Source: Glandiceps talaboti (taxonomy: Eukaryota; Hemichordata; Enteropneusta; Spengelidae). From it: a DNA stretch of 64,000 nucleotides. A program made the position numbers and the translations under genes. Location of the stretch: NCBI RefSeq assembly GCF_964340395.1, contig NC_135549.1:27423595-27487594 (forward strand). The letters are read 5' to 3'. The notes under the pieces were generated by a model that was not told the origin of the DNA, did no database searches, and saw only the letters and a program-made list of their open reading frames with translations. Each line of letters starts with the position of its first letter. Within the stretch, counting starts at the first letter, position 1. Positions 13,833 to 28,954 of the stretch are shown piece after piece.

Positions 13833-15419
13833 TTGACAACACACCATAGCACAACATATGAATTGCCATTTTTAGTAAAAAGTAAGGAAAAAATAAACGT
13901 TTCTAAGCGATATAGTCTAGTTTTCGTGAATGTTTGGCCTGGGAGGGAAATATTTTAAAGCTAGAATTGGACTGTGGTCAACAAAGGGAAGGGCACCTAT
14001 ATTATGAATCAAACAGAAGCATAAACCTTCATGCTGGTTATTCACCTAAGTACCATAAACGTCGCAGCTTAGCAACAAGAGCGGGCTACCGCAGTTAGCT
14101 TCATCTTTGAAAAGAAATAGAAATCAATAACAAAATCAGCTTTTGATGTTGCCGACATCATCGTATTGAGAACTTTCGATTTCCTTCCTTCTGCGCATGC
14201 CTAGAATTGTACATCTGCCTTTTGAGGTGACTTAATGAGGATGTGGCGATATGATGAAATGTTACATGTGTTGACTCTATAGAATCAGATACTACGGCTG
14301 TGACCCTCATAATATTGCGTCTTTTGTTCCCTTTCGAAACCGAAGTATACACATATCTGGATATTTTTCCATAAAACCTGGCAGACGTACAAATGATATA
14401 TTCTTTGAATTCTTCTGTGATTTTGTGATTGTGCATTCTATGGGTAAGAACCATTAACAGTTTGACCTATCTACTCTTAGTACTTGGATATATTGATCTC
14501 CCTTTTCCATAGATTAAAGTTATGAATGAATACACCCCGACAACAGACTTGGAGACTATGAGAAGTCAAACTGTGGACATAACAGGCCCTACTAATAACG
14601 TTATTTGTTTTAGAGGTAAATGTGTTTACAGGATAGAAAACAGGAGCTTTGAGAATACAATGAAATGAGCAACAGAATAAAAAAGGAACTGCTATACCAA
14701 TTGAAATTGAATTTGAATTTGAAACTAAAGATTTGCCCTCATTTAATTGAAGGAAATGTCTGTTCCTATAGGTGGGGCATAATACTGGATAGTTATAAAA
14801 AAATGTAAGTATTTCATACAATTTCACATTACTTAAATGATGGTCGAATGACCAGAATGGCCAACTCAACTTGTAGAAGTTGCCGGATGAGACTCTTGCT
14901 GTCACTTTACTCATTCCTGAATCCTGAATGGCAAAAGTCCTTGAATAACGATTTTAACAACGAGTGTACTCCAGTCAACACATATTACTAATCAGGGATA
15001 TGGTACAGCATAGACAAAGGATTTACTCATGATGACTTCGGTGAATTTTACACTCCACGAAGTTCAGAGGGTGCTAAATGCAAGTGCCATTTTGCCAAAA
15101 TAGGGCCATGCCATCGGTTATGATGTAAAAGATCACAATCTTGGTAACCTCAATGTAAACAATGCATGCCAGCAGTAGTAATAACTATACTATGGTTAGG
15201 TTAACTGCAAAGTCGATTTCAGTACCCATCGCCATCACATCACTAAGTGGAAGTGTTGAATATGATGTTACCATTCAACAGAAAGCACCTTGTTTCAATT
15301 GTGCAAAATAGCTACATTCTTGTAATTGGAACTAACAATATCAACTGAAATTCACTGTCAGTGGCTATCAACATGGTTAGGGTTTACATTAGGGTCAGAG
15401 GTAGGGGTAGAACTCTCCT
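13833..15419. other. Gene-free stretch
   Basis: It contains open frames of 98 and 145 codons on the - strand (14158-14454, 14477-14914). Neither has a recognisable domain, and both fall within the length expected by chance. Confidence 0.5.
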
Positions 15420-15474
<55 letters not shown>

Positions 15475-15505
15475 CCACCACCACCACCACCACCACCACC
15501 ACCAT
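15420..15505. repeat. (TCA)n-(CCA)n trinucleotide array
   Basis: A TCA block of about 50 bp runs into a CCA block of about 30 bp, the same two motifs as at 5398-5788. It lies in a short poly-His open frame that I do not consider coding. Confidence 0.95.
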
Positions 15506-16429
15506 CTAGTAAGCAAAAATAAACGTTGTTGACCAGACTCACTGCTGAATAACGCGCCAATATGCGTTGACCATCGCCATGCCATAAAATGAATGTCTTT
15601 ACGAATGCATTTACTGTCACTCATTGGCTACCAAACGAATTGTCCCCATCCCATCCCCATCCCCACCCTCATTAATTGTAGCACATTGACAAACACTCTA
15701 TGACTTGATCAGTGCCATTACCGGGGTATTTCGTTCTACACCATGTTTCGAATCTACGAGCTGTTTGTTCCAATCTCAACGGTGTTGTTTATTGGGAATT
15801 GCTGAAGTGATTTGTCAAAATTTGAGCTGGAAATGTCCCCAGTCAACCAAGCTGTATAAATAGGGACCTGGTAGGATAGAGGGCAGCTTTAATCCATTGT
15901 GTTTCACTTGCTGTAAAGTTTGTATACTCTAGGACCTCGGGAGTTCGGAAATGGTAAAAGGTCGTTGTATCGGTTCCAGGGATAATGCTACTTGGACAAC
16001 TACGCCAAGGGTTTCGCTTACACAAAACAAACACTTTATAAAATATTCATGTATACCAAATAGTACTCAACATGACTTCAGTATTGCTAATATCATCATC
16101 GTGACCAAGGCAAGTGCACCAAAAGAACATTAATAAAAAAGGGTCTTGATATTTATACCGTGACTACGACACTTGTTCGAGATCACCATCTTTGCACCAA
16201 TTAAAACTCATGTGAGTAGACAAACACTTATATCAGTACTACCACCAGGTGAATACGTACCACTATAACAACGAAGGGTGTAACAACATGATTCGATCCC
16301 CGTACCAGTGCGGCCAACTTGAAACTTGAAACTTTAACTACTAATATCAATACCACTTTGTTAGTGATAAATTGACAGTAGAACGGCCACCATTCCGACA
16401 TAAGGAGTACAAGTATGAAGTGTGCCAAA
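15506..16429. other. Gene-free stretch with a C-rich tract
   Basis: 15643-15668 carries five C runs of three or four bases, which is G-quadruplex-capable on the - strand. A TATAAATA sequence is present at 15855-15862 without an associated gene. Confidence 0.5.
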
Positions 16430-17290
16430 CATTGTTGTCACCAAGTGAGTGTTATAGTACTGTATCTACAAGATTGACATTGTAGTCATTATATACATGA
16501 GATGATTTATGTTGCCCTATTCATGGAATAAAAAGCTATATGTCTTTACATTTATCAATGTAGTGAACACTTGACTAAAGCGTGAGTTAAGCAGAACTGC
16601 AATGGAGAATGTAGTCACCAAGCGAATTCTTATGTCAGCTCAGTATTTCTACTATAGTCACCAAGTGAGTACCAATGTCATTTTGTATTTTTACCATAGT
16701 CACCAAGTTTGTACCGATGTCAGTTCACTATTTCCACCATAGTCACCACGTGATGAGTACCAATATCAGTTCAGTATTTCTGCCATAATCACCAAATTAG
16801 TACCAATGTCAGTTCAGTATTTCTACCAGTCACCAAGTGAGTACCAATGTCAGTTCACTATTTCTACCACTCACCAAGTGAGTACCAATGTCAGTTCACT
16901 ATTTCTACCATAGTCACCAAGTGAGTACCAATGTCAGTTCACTATTTATACCATATTCACCAAGTGAGTACCAATGTCAGTTCACTATTTCTACCAATCA
17001 CCAACTTAGTATCAATGCCAGTTCAATATTTCTACCAGTCACAAGTTGCTACCAATGTCAGTTAAGTATTTTACCAGTCACCATAGAAGTTAGTACCAAT
17101 ATCATTTCAGTGTTCCTACCAGTCACCAGGTTAGTACCAATATTAGTTCAGCATTTCTACCAGTCACCTGGTTAGTACCAATATTAGTTCAGCATTTCTA
17201 CCAGTCACCTGGTTAGTACCAATATTAGTTCTGCATCTACCAGTCACCAAGTGATCATGAGTACAAATGTCAGTTCAGTATTTCTATCGG
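16430..17290. repeat. Minisatellite block A (41/43-bp units)
   Basis: Tandem degenerate units share the core GTCACCAAGT(T/G)AGTACCAA followed by TGTCAGTTCAGTATTTCTACC. Units are degenerate at the left edge (16430-16620) and clearer from about 16640. Open frames through the array are an effect of the repeated motif, not a protein. Confidence 0.88.
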
Positions 17291-17770
17291 TCACCTAGTT
17301 GCCAAGTGGCATCATAACCAAATCAACTTTTTAACATCATTCGGCAACACTATCACTACGATAGTAAGTTTACTACTGTCACCAAGTACGACCAATACTA
17401 TCACAACCAACTATAGTCATCCATCTATCAATATTGTATGATCACCATTGATATTTACACCTTAACTAACCTAGTATTTACAATCGAAACGTTTTCCTCT
17501 ATATAGATAACACATGCGATTGAAACTATTCAAGCTATAGGAATCACACGACTATTTTGATGGAAGCACACGGGCATTCTTAAATGTTGGTATTATATGC
17601 CAAAAATAGTTGTAAGAAATGAGAATAAAACGACTAAATGATTGATCAATTAATACCCATTTATTACAAACTGTCCTAAAAGTTAAAATAGGGAAACACA
17701 AACACATTGACGCGAAAGTAGGTGGAACGGAAGTAACCACCTGCGAATGTTGACTAGTTAGTTATGACAT
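17291..17770. repeat. Higher-order module spacer A
   Basis: A roughly 480-bp non-tandem segment that starts TCACCTAGTTGCCAAGTGGC. It is homologous along its length to 19321-19815: both contain TTCGGCAACACTA, TTGTATGATCACCAT, AGATAACACA and GTTGACTAGT in the same order. It therefore forms part of a duplicated unit with the preceding minisatellite block. Confidence 0.82.
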
Positions 17771-17794
17771 GATTCCATAACAAATTGAATTTCT

Positions 17795-19320
17795 ATGTCA
17801 CCAATTGCGTACCAATGTCAGTTCAGTATTTCTGCCATGATCACCAAATTAGTACCAATGTCAGTTCAGTATTACCACCAGTCACCAAGTTAGTACCAAT
17901 GTCAGTCCAGTATTTCTACCACAGTCACCAAGTGAGTACCAATGTTAGTTCAGTATTTCTACCACAGTCACCAAGTGAGTACCAATGTTAGTTCAGTATT
18001 TCTACCAGTCACCATGTTAGTATTTCTACCGATCATCAAGTTAATACTAATGTCAGTGCAGTATTTCTACCTGTCACCAAGTTAGTATTTCTACCACAGT
18101 CACCAAGTGAGTACCAATGTTAGTTCAGTATTTCTACCACAGTCACCAAGTGAGTACCAATGTTAGTTCAGTATTTCTACCACAGTCACCAAGTGAGTAC
18201 CAATGTTAGTTCAGTATTTCTACCACAGTCACCAAGTGAGTACCAATGTTAGTTCAGTATTTCTACCAGTCACCAAGTTAGTATTTCTACCGATCATCAA
18301 GTTAATACTAATGTCAGTGCAGTATTTCTACCTGTCACCAAGTGTGTACCCATGTCAGTTAGTATTTTTTCCATTGCCACCACATTAGTACTAATGTCAA
18401 TTCAGTATTTCTACCGATCACTAAGTTAGTACCAATGTCAGTTTAGTATTTCTACCAGTCACCCAGTTACTACCAATTTCAGCTTAGTATTTCTACCAGT
18501 CACCATGTTAGTACAAAGATTAGTTCAGTATTTCTACCAGTCACCAAGTTAGTAACAATATTAGTTCAGTATTTCTACCAGTCGCCAAGTTAGTACAAAG
18601 ATTAGTTCAGTATTTCTACCAGTCACCATGTTAGTAACAATATTAGTTCAGTATTTCTACCAGTCACCATGTAGGTACCAATATTAGTTCAGTATTTCTA
18701 CCAGTCGCCAAGTTAGTACAAAGATTAGTTCAGTATTTCTACCAGTCGCCAAGTTAGTACAAAGATTAGTTCAGTATTTCTACCAGTCGCCAAGTTAGTA
18801 CAAAGATTAGTTCAGTATTTCTACCAGTCACCATGTTAGTAACAATATTAGTTCAGTATTTCTACCAGTCGCCATGTTGGTACCAATATTAGTTCAGTAT
18901 TTCCAAGTTAGTACCAATATTAGTTCAGTAGTTCTACCAGTCAGCATGTTAGTACCAATATTAGTTCAGTATTTCTACCATAGTCACCTAGGTAGTAACA
19001 ATGTCAGTTCAGTATTTTTAACAGTCAAAAATTAGAACTAATGTCAGTTGAGTATTTCTACAAGTCACCATGTTAGTAACAATATTAGTTCAGTATTTCT
19101 ACCAGTCGCCATGTTACTACCAATATTAGTTCAGTATTTCTACCAGTCACCAAGATAGTACCAATATTAGTTCAGTATTTCAACCAGTCAGCAAGTTAGT
19201 AAGTTAGTAACAATATTAGTTCAATATTTCTACCAATCACCAAGTTAGTACCAATGAGAGTTCAGTATTTCAACCAGTCAGCATGTTAGTAACAATATTA
19301 GTTCAATATTTCTACCATAG
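17795..19320. repeat. Minisatellite block B (41/43-bp units)
   Basis: About 35 units of the same family as block A. 43-bp units with an extra AC (ending CTACCAC) predominate near 17900-18250. 41-bp units predominate from about 18400. A subfamily with ACAAAGATTAGTTC recurs several times at 18590-18830, showing local homogenisation. Confidence 0.9.
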
Positions 19321-19815
19321 TCACCTAGTTACCAAGTGACATCATCACCTAATCAACTTTACCCACCATTCGGCAACACTACCACACCAACGACTAAGTT
19401 AGTAAGTTTCCTACTATCACCAATACTATCGCAACTAACTATAATTAATCATTGTATGATCACCATGGATATTTGCACATTAATTACCATCTAACGTACA
19501 TGTTTACAGTCGAAAAATCTCTCGCTACGTAGATAACACACACGATTAAAATTATTCAAGCTATGACATCGAAATCACATAATCATTTTGAAAGAAACGA
19601 ACGATTTAATTTGTCTTCAATGTCTTAAATATTTGTATTAAATGCTTTAAGAAATGTTTTAAGAAATGAGAGTGAAACGACTGAATGACTGAACGATTAG
19701 GACACGTTTATTAAAATTTGTCTTTCAAATCTTCTTAAAATATATATCGAAACACAAAAACATTGAAATGAAAGAATAGTCGACCAACCTGAGAAAGTTG
19801 ACTAGTAAGTAATAA
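19321..19815. repeat. Higher-order module spacer B
   Basis: Diverged second copy of the segment at 17291-17770, beginning TCACCTAGTTACCAAGTGAC. It is offset by 2,030 bp and is followed by AT-rich sequence instead of another clear minisatellite block. Confidence 0.82.
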
Positions 19816-20291
19816 ATTAAGTTTTTATGACTCGTCAAGTTCAAGATCAATTTATTTAAGTGTTAGACCTCAGCCTACCGTAAAGGTCAACGTAAACTTT
19901 AGCAAAGCCAGTGACTTTACAATACAAAACTTAGAATACGCATAAAAGATTACAAACTAAACATGTTACACTCTTGTTAAACCTAGTACTGTTTCACGTC
20001 TTTCGAACGCTCATAATAAATACTGAGATGGTTGCGAGACTATGTCCTGGTCCTGTTATGATGTGATGACAAAAAAGGGGGACTATGACTACATATGATT
20101 AATAATACCATTATGGAATACTAGTATACATACAACAACGAGAATAATACATTGAAGGTTCTCAAAGATAAGACAATGGTTTTATCACAACAATACATTA
20201 TGAGTTACTGATATTTTAACACCTTAACTCCATTGTTATATTACTGATTAGCATTATAGTACCACCTTACTACTATCAGTTCGGCATTTCT

Positions 20292-20294
<3 letters not shown>
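19816..20294. other. Gene-free stretch with one orphan minisatellite-like unit
   Basis: 20257-20294 reads AGTACCACCTTACTACTATC and then CAGTTCGGCATTTCTATCAT. It resembles a single diverged unit of the upstream minisatellite. Nothing else is recognised. Confidence 0.5.

Positions 20295-20350
<56 letters not shown>
20295..20350. repeat. (AT)n microsatellite
   Basis: An AT run of about 56 bp. Confidence 0.97.
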
Positions 20351-20353
<3 letters not shown>

Positions 20354-22540
20354 CTACTTATTAAACCGTCTACTTGTTATTGAAGTGCCTTGGTGTTAAG
20401 TTGCTCCCTTACACCCCGCTGTAAGTATATTTCAAGTTTACTAAAGCTCAGCGACTGACTGTGCACATTGACTCTGCTTGAGTGTGTAGCGCCTACTCGT
20501 TTCTCTATTCTGTACCATTCATAGCACATGTAATCATCGTCAAAGTTCATCCATTTTCTTGACGAAACGCGATATTTGGCACACACTGCATGTGCCTTCA
20601 TATTTTGATTAATGAACACCCTAGGAAAGTTAGTGATCTTCGACAGAAAATCTAAGGTGACACCATTTGCTGAAATTGGCCCCTCAGGCACAAACCAACA
20701 GCGGCTCCATATATACCCTGGATTTAGCGTTGTGCCTGCAAACCCATCGCTGTTAAAGCGATTGTACACTCATTTAATTCTAACAAAACGACACAAAAAA
20801 ACTGCATAGGAAATCAGTCACAATCAGAGCAAAATGCGGAGTATTCAGTTCCTTGAATTCCCTGTACCCTTAGAAATCCGCCAACGTAGTACCGAAGACT
20901 TTTTATCAGCAACCTATTCTCTCCTGCATTGACTGTGTGTGTAAATGGAAGTGAGAAATGCCTGAAGAAACACATATATATCCCGTTAACGTCCATTGAT
21001 TGGTGACTGAGGGCCACAATTAGTATAAAAGCTCCCACTTTGATGCCCTTGCGCTGTCGATTTTATTTATCTTCAAACCCGAATTATTAGTTCTTTTAAA
21101 GCGGAGAGGGGAAAAAAAGATGTTTACCGCCAGAGTTTCTTTTCACTGACTTCTACCTATGTCGGGGAAACAGGTGATCTCTGAAATTGGAATCGATTTT
21201 ATCGAAATCGTTTTCTATAGTAAAAGCACTTTAATTCTAGTTTAATCGAGGATTTCTACGGAAGTTACGTTACAAAATTAATCTCTTGTAGGGTAGCCAC
21301 TTTAATTTTACCTAGTAAGCTGTTGACACAATTGCTGCGAGACTAGATGTTTAGAAAAGAAAGGGCATTATGAAATTTTCCATATTTAGGTTTCATAATG
21401 AAGGTTATTTTATGCCTTCCAAGTTTGTTTTTCGATGGCTTGGCGTCACCTTTTTTGTTGGTGGTGATATATTAAAGTTGTATGTCAGACTGGGCATTAC
21501 ATAGAAACAGTTTCAATAAGACGAACAGAATCCTAATATATAGTGAGTAACTCCCATGTTGTTATCCATGCATAAAAGGAACAATGTTCATATTACACAA
21601 AACGCACCTTTTTTTTCTTTCACACATATCATCTGTGTAATATAGTGAGTGCATTCACGATCGATCACTGCTGCCATCGCGGAGTCACAGTCGCCTGGCT
21701 CGTCGTTTGTATGGCGGCCCGGTCGATAGAAACACGCTGCCTGTTGTGCGGCTGATTGCTTGGAAACGGCCAAATGAAAAAAAATAGGAGGTAAAAAAGC
21801 TGCGAAAGGTGCGTCAGTTCTCTAAGTGACGGCAGTTAAGGTAATTGCTTGGCTTTGCATTTAGATACAGTATATATTGATCTTTGCCGGAGAATGGGGA
21901 GCTCTTTTATTCGCAATATCTAGTGTAAGAGTGTCTCTCAGTACAAATCAATAAAGTCTGTGCGTGTGATACCAATGTTTGATCGATAGACAGACAACAC
22001 GACCGTCAGATACGGCACTGCTAATACTGCACTAATCTGTCGATTGAAGGGATTTCTGAAAACCACTTATTTAAAGTAATTGAGGCTATAATTTGTCGAA
22101 CTAATGTCTGCTATTAGACGCAAAAGTCGAAGACAACACACAAATAAAGCAGACAGTTCGAATCTGTACCTTTTGAAGTGCAAAACTGATCAAGTGAAGA
22201 TAATGAAACGCGATTGCTTGGAACTCACGTCGAATAATGATGGCTGCAGCAACGTTTACAAGTCATGACATATCAAGAGTTAAAGCAAGATAGACCGAAC
22301 GTTTTGATATAAAAATAATCTTTTGTAAGCGTTTCAACATTCTTTTCTGCATTAACCTTGAAAATGATTGGGCAACATAAATGTGTACGTATTCTGAAAC
22401 AGTTTTCTTTTGGTCTTTTCAGGAGCGAATGAGCATGAACCAAAATTCGTCAACAGGCGTAAAGTTACACGATTACAACAGCCAAATTGATGTAGTTCTT
22501 TCAAAAGGCGATTACACAGCAACAAAGAACGTAAACTTTT
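20351..22540. other. Gene-free stretch
   Basis: Holds a 130-codon frame on the - strand (20377-20769) and a 74-codon frame behind it (20814-21038). Neither is recognisable, and I do not call either a gene. A TATAAAAG sequence on the + strand at 21024-21031 has no frame behind it. 21640-21790 is GC-richer with several CpGs. Confidence 0.45.
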
Positions 22541-24380
<1,840 letters not shown>

Positions 24381-24697
24381 ATGTATGTATGTATGTATGT
24401 ATGTATGTATGTATGTATGTATGTATGTATGTATGTATGTATGTATGTATGTGTGTGTGTATGTATGTATGTGTGTATGTATGTGTGTGTGTGTGTGTGT
24501 GTATGTACGTACGTACGTATGTATGTATGTATGTATGTATGTATGTGTGTGTATGTATGTATGTATGTATGTATGTATGTATGTATGTATGTATGTGTGT
24601 ATGTATGTATGTATGTATGTCTGTGTGTGTATGTATGTATGTATGTATGTATGTATGTATGTATGTATGTATGTATGTATGTATGTATGTATGTATG
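24381..24697. repeat. (GTAT)n microsatellite with GTGT and GTAC variants
   Basis: About 317 bp, mainly GTAT, interrupted by GTGT blocks and one GTAC block near 24505. Confidence 0.96.
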
Positions 24698-26073
24698 AGT
24701 ATATGTATTTGCGTCGCGGTGCGTGTCAGTCTGTTACTGTGTGTTGTACGGGTGCGACATATATATTATATAAAACATGTTCCAATAAACGTTGGGACAT
24801 ACAAACTGTAAAACAAAACAATGACCGGAAAATACTTTTTAAAAAAAAATTAAATTCCATGGCTAAAAAAATAGAAAACATGAGAAATCATTCACCATTA
24901 GGAGAATGATAATGTTCAGGAGTCGGATTATAATTTACTCTGATGTGCTGCCGTTGGACAAAGACTAGGTTTCAGGCTGTTTTTTAATTTTAACTTCGGA
25001 TACAAAACGTGATACGAAAATTGCATTTATTCATTTTTTATCACTTCTTATCACTTTTCGTGGTAGATTTTGTAAACCCTTATCAGCTGGTGGAACTCCA
25101 ACTGAAAGATGCACTTTGACAAAATCCCATCGATACAAAAATAGACATACACTCAGGATAGGAGTTTTATAATAAGAATTTTACCTAGCTAGCTAGCTGA
25201 CAGCTAAGAGAGTGTATTATTGATTATGCCTGCAGTCTGCTCACAGAATTGTATCGATTTTATTGGCTACAACTACACAATCCTATCACTTATATATACA
25301 TTCATCTCACCATCACAGCCTTCCCGACGGGATTTTTTCACAGATTTTTTTCTTTGAAATAGATTTTTGAAAATGAGAAATTTGTTAGCTGTTTTCCGCC
25401 TAGACGGGAAATAGGCAATCACGGACGTTATCAACAGTGGTATATCTTATCTATGAGCTGAGTTCAACTACTCCAACACTCATTTTTTTACCTCGTATAG
25501 TCACGTCGTGTGTAGTACCTTTTACATTGGGAAACACATTTCCCGCGTGTTTTTTTCTTTCAGCGGATTTTTTTTTTTTTTTTTTTTTGGGGGGGGGGGC
25601 GTGTTGACATCCCCCTAATAAAGTATAAATGCACGTTGTTTTTGCATCGAATCTGTAGCTCGTTTAGCGGAACAGATGGTAAATTATCTACTCACGATTA
25701 CAAGAATATTAGGTGTAGACAGTGACAGCTCCTACTTAAAATATCACGATGTTCATACTCTCAAAAAAAAATCAAAATATGAAAATTTATCGACCTGGCC
25801 AAGTCGAGGGTTTCTGAGACTGGCATTGAGGAACTCTTACTAATCAAAGGTGCAAGACTCAAGCCCATCGTCACTATACATCTGCAGAAATCAATGGGGT
25901 CTTTATCGTTAATATAGTGGCCAACAAAGATAATGCAGTCAAACTCATCTGTACGTCTGTTTCATTCAGCCAAGTACCTACTTGGTAATAATATCGATTT
26001 AGCGTATTTTGACTCCTCTATCTTGTTCAGTAACGTACTGTCCCTTTTTTCAAAAGATCAAAAGATTCAAGAA
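24698..26073. other. Gene-free stretch with homopolymer junction
   Basis: Includes a run of 21 T followed directly by 11 G (25568-25599) and a short GCTA repeat near 25184. No gene is seen. Confidence 0.55.
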
Positions 26074-26080
26074 ACATTTT

Positions 26081-26155
<75 letters not shown>

Positions 26156-26156
26156 G

Positions 26157-26202
<46 letters not shown>

Positions 26203-26203
26203 C

Positions 26204-26256
<53 letters not shown>

Positions 26257-26263
26257 AAAATGT
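26074..26263. repeat. AT-rich long palindrome
   Basis: ACATTTTCAAATA at 26074-26086 is the exact reverse complement of 26251-26263. TGTAAA (26155-26160) and TTTACA (26199-26204) are placed symmetrically, as are the TGTA and TACA interruptions at 26143 and 26213. The AT run of the left arm is about 22 bp longer than that of the right, as expected from slippage. Confidence 0.88.
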
Positions 26264-27389
26264 ACAAGGTAAAAGACAATGCGACATGTAAATTAATTGT
26301 ATAGTGTAGTAGTAACAATACATTTACAATGTAAAGAAATGGGATCTGAGTTTTGAACATATTTTTTTCAAACTTTGTTCAAATATTTGAATGAATAAAT
26401 TGTTTTGAGTAGACAAAATATCACCATTATCAGATTAAGACCACTACCAACCAATCATTCCAAAACTACGTATGAAATGCGCTATTGTAAGCATCGGTTG
26501 TTGCCATAGTGACTGAATTGTCAATTTTAACCATCAGGGACAGAATATATAGATATGATGAAACATAAGCAATGAACAAAATGGACACAGGGTAAATACA
26601 AGTTTTGGATGAATTCGTTGCCCTTACGGCGTTTATATCATTAATGTACCCATTGAACAGTGACAGAGGAAACAACAGAGGGAGAGCCCGCCTCCATTGT
26701 CTATTATGAAAGCCATGTTGGTATACAAGAAAATTCCAGAAAACAACGATAAGAAAGGTACAGTTTCTCTTTGTTGTGCTTTGAGGCAGCGACATAATTA
26801 TGATTTGCACGATTAACAACGACCAAGTGCAAATGTGAACATTTGTAGCCCGTATGTACACATATGAAAAAAGTGATGCGAAGGTGAATGGATGAGAAAA
26901 TCATATTTTTCGACAGGGAAGGATATAGTACAAATAATGATCCTTGAATTGTGTCAGCAGCCGACTCGGTGATTTACGCTGTTTGCTAAATATCAATCGT
27001 AATTTGTTAGATTGGTATGTGCGATTCAAGAAGTGATCGTGACAAATGAGGTATTCTAGTAGTTTCACACAATACAAGTGTGGTTCTGCCGTTTAGTCAC
27101 TAATGAAAATGAAATGACATACAGTGTACTCTAGTCTTGTCAATGCCTATAGAATGACTCGTCATAAAATGCTAACAAATTAAATCTTTGTTATGACAAG
27201 TTGGCTTGATGTTTACTACTTCGCCGAGACGGGGTAAGGCATTGGGTACATACATGTCTAGTTGACACAAAACGTATAGTATTTGATCATTAAGTGTTAG
27301 ATCGAAGAAACGCGACTTATATGTGTGTGGTTTACGTATTTATGACAACGATATATCTATCAAAGGAATTACTTAGGCAGTAAAGTAGA
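26264..27389. other. Gene-free stretch
   Basis: A hydrophobic 131-codon frame lies on the - strand at 26466-26861. It matches no family that I recognise and is considered chance. Nothing else is seen. Confidence 0.45.
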
Positions 27390-27472
27390 CATACATACAT
27401 ACATACATACATACATACATACATACATACATACATACATACATACATACATGCATACATGCATACAGGCAT

Positions 27473-27545
<73 letters not shown>

Positions 27546-27654
27546 TAGATAGATACGCACAAACATGACGACATAACATTATATTATTGATTGATTGGTT
27601 GGTTGGTTGGTTGGTTGGTTGGTTGGTTGGTTGGTTGGTTGGTTGGTTGGTTGG

Positions 27655-27724
<70 letters not shown>
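27390..27724. repeat. Compound (CATA)n-(CATG)-(CAGA)n and (GGTT)n-(GATT)n arrays
   Basis: CATA units, a few CATG units and a CAGA array (27474-27545) end in GATA. After about 40 bp of unique sequence a GGTT array (27597-27656) switches to a GATT array (27657-27724). Confidence 0.96.
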
Positions 27725-28954
27725 AGGTTATGGAAAGAAATAATTACTAATGTTAGCGGTAATCGTTCGAAGTCTGTATTACAAAGGCCATACAAGTTGA
27801 TTTTTGTCTTCATTAATTTTCAGCCGCTTCCCTAAATGACATTTCGAGTCTCGATCGTCCAATTTTAACTACATTATCTTAGGGCATACTACCTATAGGT
27901 GAGTAAAGTTGTGTCTGGGAACTGTCGCTTCCTCAGTATACACATCCTTTCAAAGGAGACCGAACACTTTTTTTACGACTGCCAAGCAACAATTAAAACA
28001 GAGCTCACAGCGATAGAGCTATTGTCACAAACTGTAAAGGTTAAAGGAAAGGGATCACGGGAAAAACTGTATGCCGAGAATCTCTACAGGCCTCGATAAT
28101 AAAGATGACGAGGAAATTCAGTCCGGCAACATAGAGAGACAAAAATCGAAGCAACAACTTCGCTGCCAGCGTGAGTAGACATTTGAGTTTTCTCTGTCTC
28201 TCGTCTCGTGTATTCAATATGATTTGTCCACATGTGGAGAAAACATGGTACCAATTGTGCGCCAAATTTCACGTTTCGATTGGCTTTTCCGATTGCATAA
28301 AGAAAATACAATATCTTTTAAAATGCCGGCTGCATACTGAGACGTTATTCTGTTTCAAGGAAAAATTTGATCCTCGTTGTTATCATCTTCCATTATGACA
28401 AAAAAGAGATATTGTGTTCCTCGTTTACTTGACCAACAGTCGCTACAGGAGATTTTCTATATCGGAGCTAATTGTGAAGTCCGTGTTGTCATTTGAAAGA
28501 CACAGTGCTCAAACTGCGATAAACTCACGTTTTTAATTCAATCATCCATAGAATCTTCATTTCTCACTGTGACTGCACATTCGTATGTGCGTTTAATTTT
28601 TTTTTTTGATGTTGTAAACTTCGTATCAGTTGCACCAGCCTACGCAATCTGAATACGCTACGTTCAGACCGGTCAAGAAATATTCAAAAAAACCATAAAA
28701 CTTATAATCCCCATTGAGCATTAGACACGGTATTTTTATGGGCTCAAATGTTAGTATTATTTATTTAGTTCGTTTACATATCATTTGCATAATTAAAAAA
28801 AAAAGAATTTGGAAGTAAAGAATGATGATTGACCTGGCAATATTAGGATGAGAAGTTTTTTTTTAAATCAAGTTTGGGAATTTTTTCGATTTAAATATTA
28901 ATCAGCAATGCAAGGAGAGGGTCAATAAATTTATATTGTTTTCATTAGCGACAA
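27725..28954. other. Gene-free stretch
   Basis: Unique AT-rich sequence. Overlapping small frames at 27899-28398 show no recognisable product. Confidence 0.55.

Noticed and set aside
14477-14914. 145-codon - strand open frame
   Set aside because: No recognisable domain. In about 128,000 codon positions of AT-rich DNA, one or so stop-free run of this size is expected by chance.
16888-18388. Repetitive open frames with STNVSSVF-like motifs
   Set aside because: The motif is the translation of the 41/43-bp unit in one frame; frames break wherever 41- and 43-bp units mix.
16430-19320. CRISPR-like direct repeats
   Set aside because: Units are adjacent and degenerate with no unique spacers between them, and the context is eukaryotic; it is a minisatellite.
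21024-21031. TATAAAAG, a perfect TATA-box-like sequence on the + strand
   Set aside because: No open frame or recognisable RNA gene follows; single matches are frequent in AT-rich DNA. The same applies to TATAAATA at 15855.
20377-21038. 130-codon and 74-codon - strand frames in a row, the second starting with a hydrophobic stretch
   Set aside because: Considered as a secreted-protein gene with an intron or frameshift, but no family match, no convincing splice sites, and lengths compatible with chance.
26466-26861. Hydrophobic 131-codon - strand frame
   Set aside because: Considered as a receptor pseudogene because of several hydrophobic segments, but no receptor motif such as DRY or NPxxY is visible and T-rich DNA gives such frames by chance.
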